In this document: positions 4,968-5,136 of the stretch, in pieces
How positions within the stretch are numbered: the first letter of the stretch is position 1
Layout of the letters: each line of letters opens with the position of its first letter
Assembly: GCA_046760445.1 (NCBI GenBank)
Contig: JBHIEE010000160.1
Span: 1 to 5,136 of the forward strand
Length of the DNA: 5,136 nucleotides
Direction: 5' to 3'
Source: JBHIEE01 sp046760445
GTDB taxonomy: Bacteria; Acidobacteriota; Aminicenantia; JdFR-78
Position numbers and translations under genes: made by a program
Notes under the pieces: generated by a model
Databases searched by the model: none
What the model was told of the DNA's origin: nothing
Seen by the model: the letters and a program-made list of their open reading frames with translations, nothing else

Positions 4968-5136
4968 GTACGAAAAGGCGGGAAAATACTTAAAATTGCA
5001 GGAAGAGCACGAAAAAAGCCCACAATAGGGAGACTTCCACGCAAATACTGAATAAACATTTCTAGCTTTCAGAAATATTCCCCTCTTTCCTCAGCCGCAA
5101 TGGTGAGTTGTTGGGGTAGCAAGATAATAGGGGTCA

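Larger units (their letters stand above)
4864..5136. other. Flanking DNA right of the IS with no convincing gene
   Basis: Apart from the promoter and dyads, I find no gene here. A minus-strand frame is open from the window edge to a TGA at 5071-5069 (21 residues, ending ERGEYF) and then continues in the same frame for 35 residues, from MFIQYLRG onward to IFPPFRT and a stop. This could be the decayed end of a gene or chance. The plus-strand frame 4863-5051 overlaps the promoter and starts in the IS edge, so it is not credible. The last bases, 5130-5136, are GGGGTCA, the motif that flanks the Y1 remnant at the other end of the window. Confidence 0.4.

Noticed and set aside
4863..5051. 62-codon plus-strand frame
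   Set aside because: Starts in the IS edge and overlaps the minus-strand promoter and its dyads; there is no Shine-Dalgarno and no recognisable domain.
4831..5062. 13-bp direct repeat GAATAAACATTTC at 4831-4843 and 5050-5062
   Set aside because: One copy is inside the IS leader and the other in the flank. It marks no boundary, and such an AT-rich 13-mer can recur by chance.
1..5136. CRISPR array, tRNA or rRNA genes
   Set aside because: No regularly spaced repeats and no cloverleaf or conserved rRNA sequence were seen on either strand.

Overview
The window is AT-rich bacterial DNA. Its left end holds the 3' part of a large NtrY-like sensor histidine kinase gene. The rest is accessory sequence: a dead remnant of a REP-associated (Y1) transposase, a small membrane-protein gene of unknown function, and a complete IS110-family insertion sequence. 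The kinase type and its extracytoplasmic sensor suggest a Gram-negative-like bacterium. The small GC-rich palindrome inside the IS transposase and the GGGGTCAAATC-flanked Y1 element remind me of uncultivated candidate-phylum genomes (Omnitrophota or similar), but the sequence does not fix the taxon.

Layout. 1-2106 (+): histidine kinase, open at the window's left edge. 2107-2574: no intact gene. It holds a cluster of GGGGTCA-like motifs, a 186-bp Y1 transposase pseudogene (minus strand, N- and C-terminal pieces with the middle deleted) inside an 18-bp perfect inverted repeat, and a second 11-bp inverted repeat. 2575-3141 (-): 188-residue multi-spanning membrane protein, convergent with the kinase. 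3125-3223 (-): 32-codon ORF with a good Shine-Dalgarno, overlapping the start of the membrane protein gene. About 3263-4863: IS110-family element of the IS1111 type, with a 434-residue DEDD transposase (3494-4798, -), 16-bp subterminal inverted repeats and about 230 bp of structured non-coding DNA after the transposase stop, where IS1111-type elements encode their bridge RNA. 4864-5136: no convincing gene. It has a minus-strand promoter with two dyads, aimed into the IS, and a GGGGTCA motif at the very edge that may start another Y1-type element.

How it fits together (inference). The promoter at 4939-4967, the 32-codon ORF and the membrane protein gene all point the same way and may once have been one transcription unit that the IS split. 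The kinase is unrelated to them. The most rewarding targets are the candidate bridge RNA at 3266-3493 and the in-frame palindromic insert in the transposase at 3593-3616.
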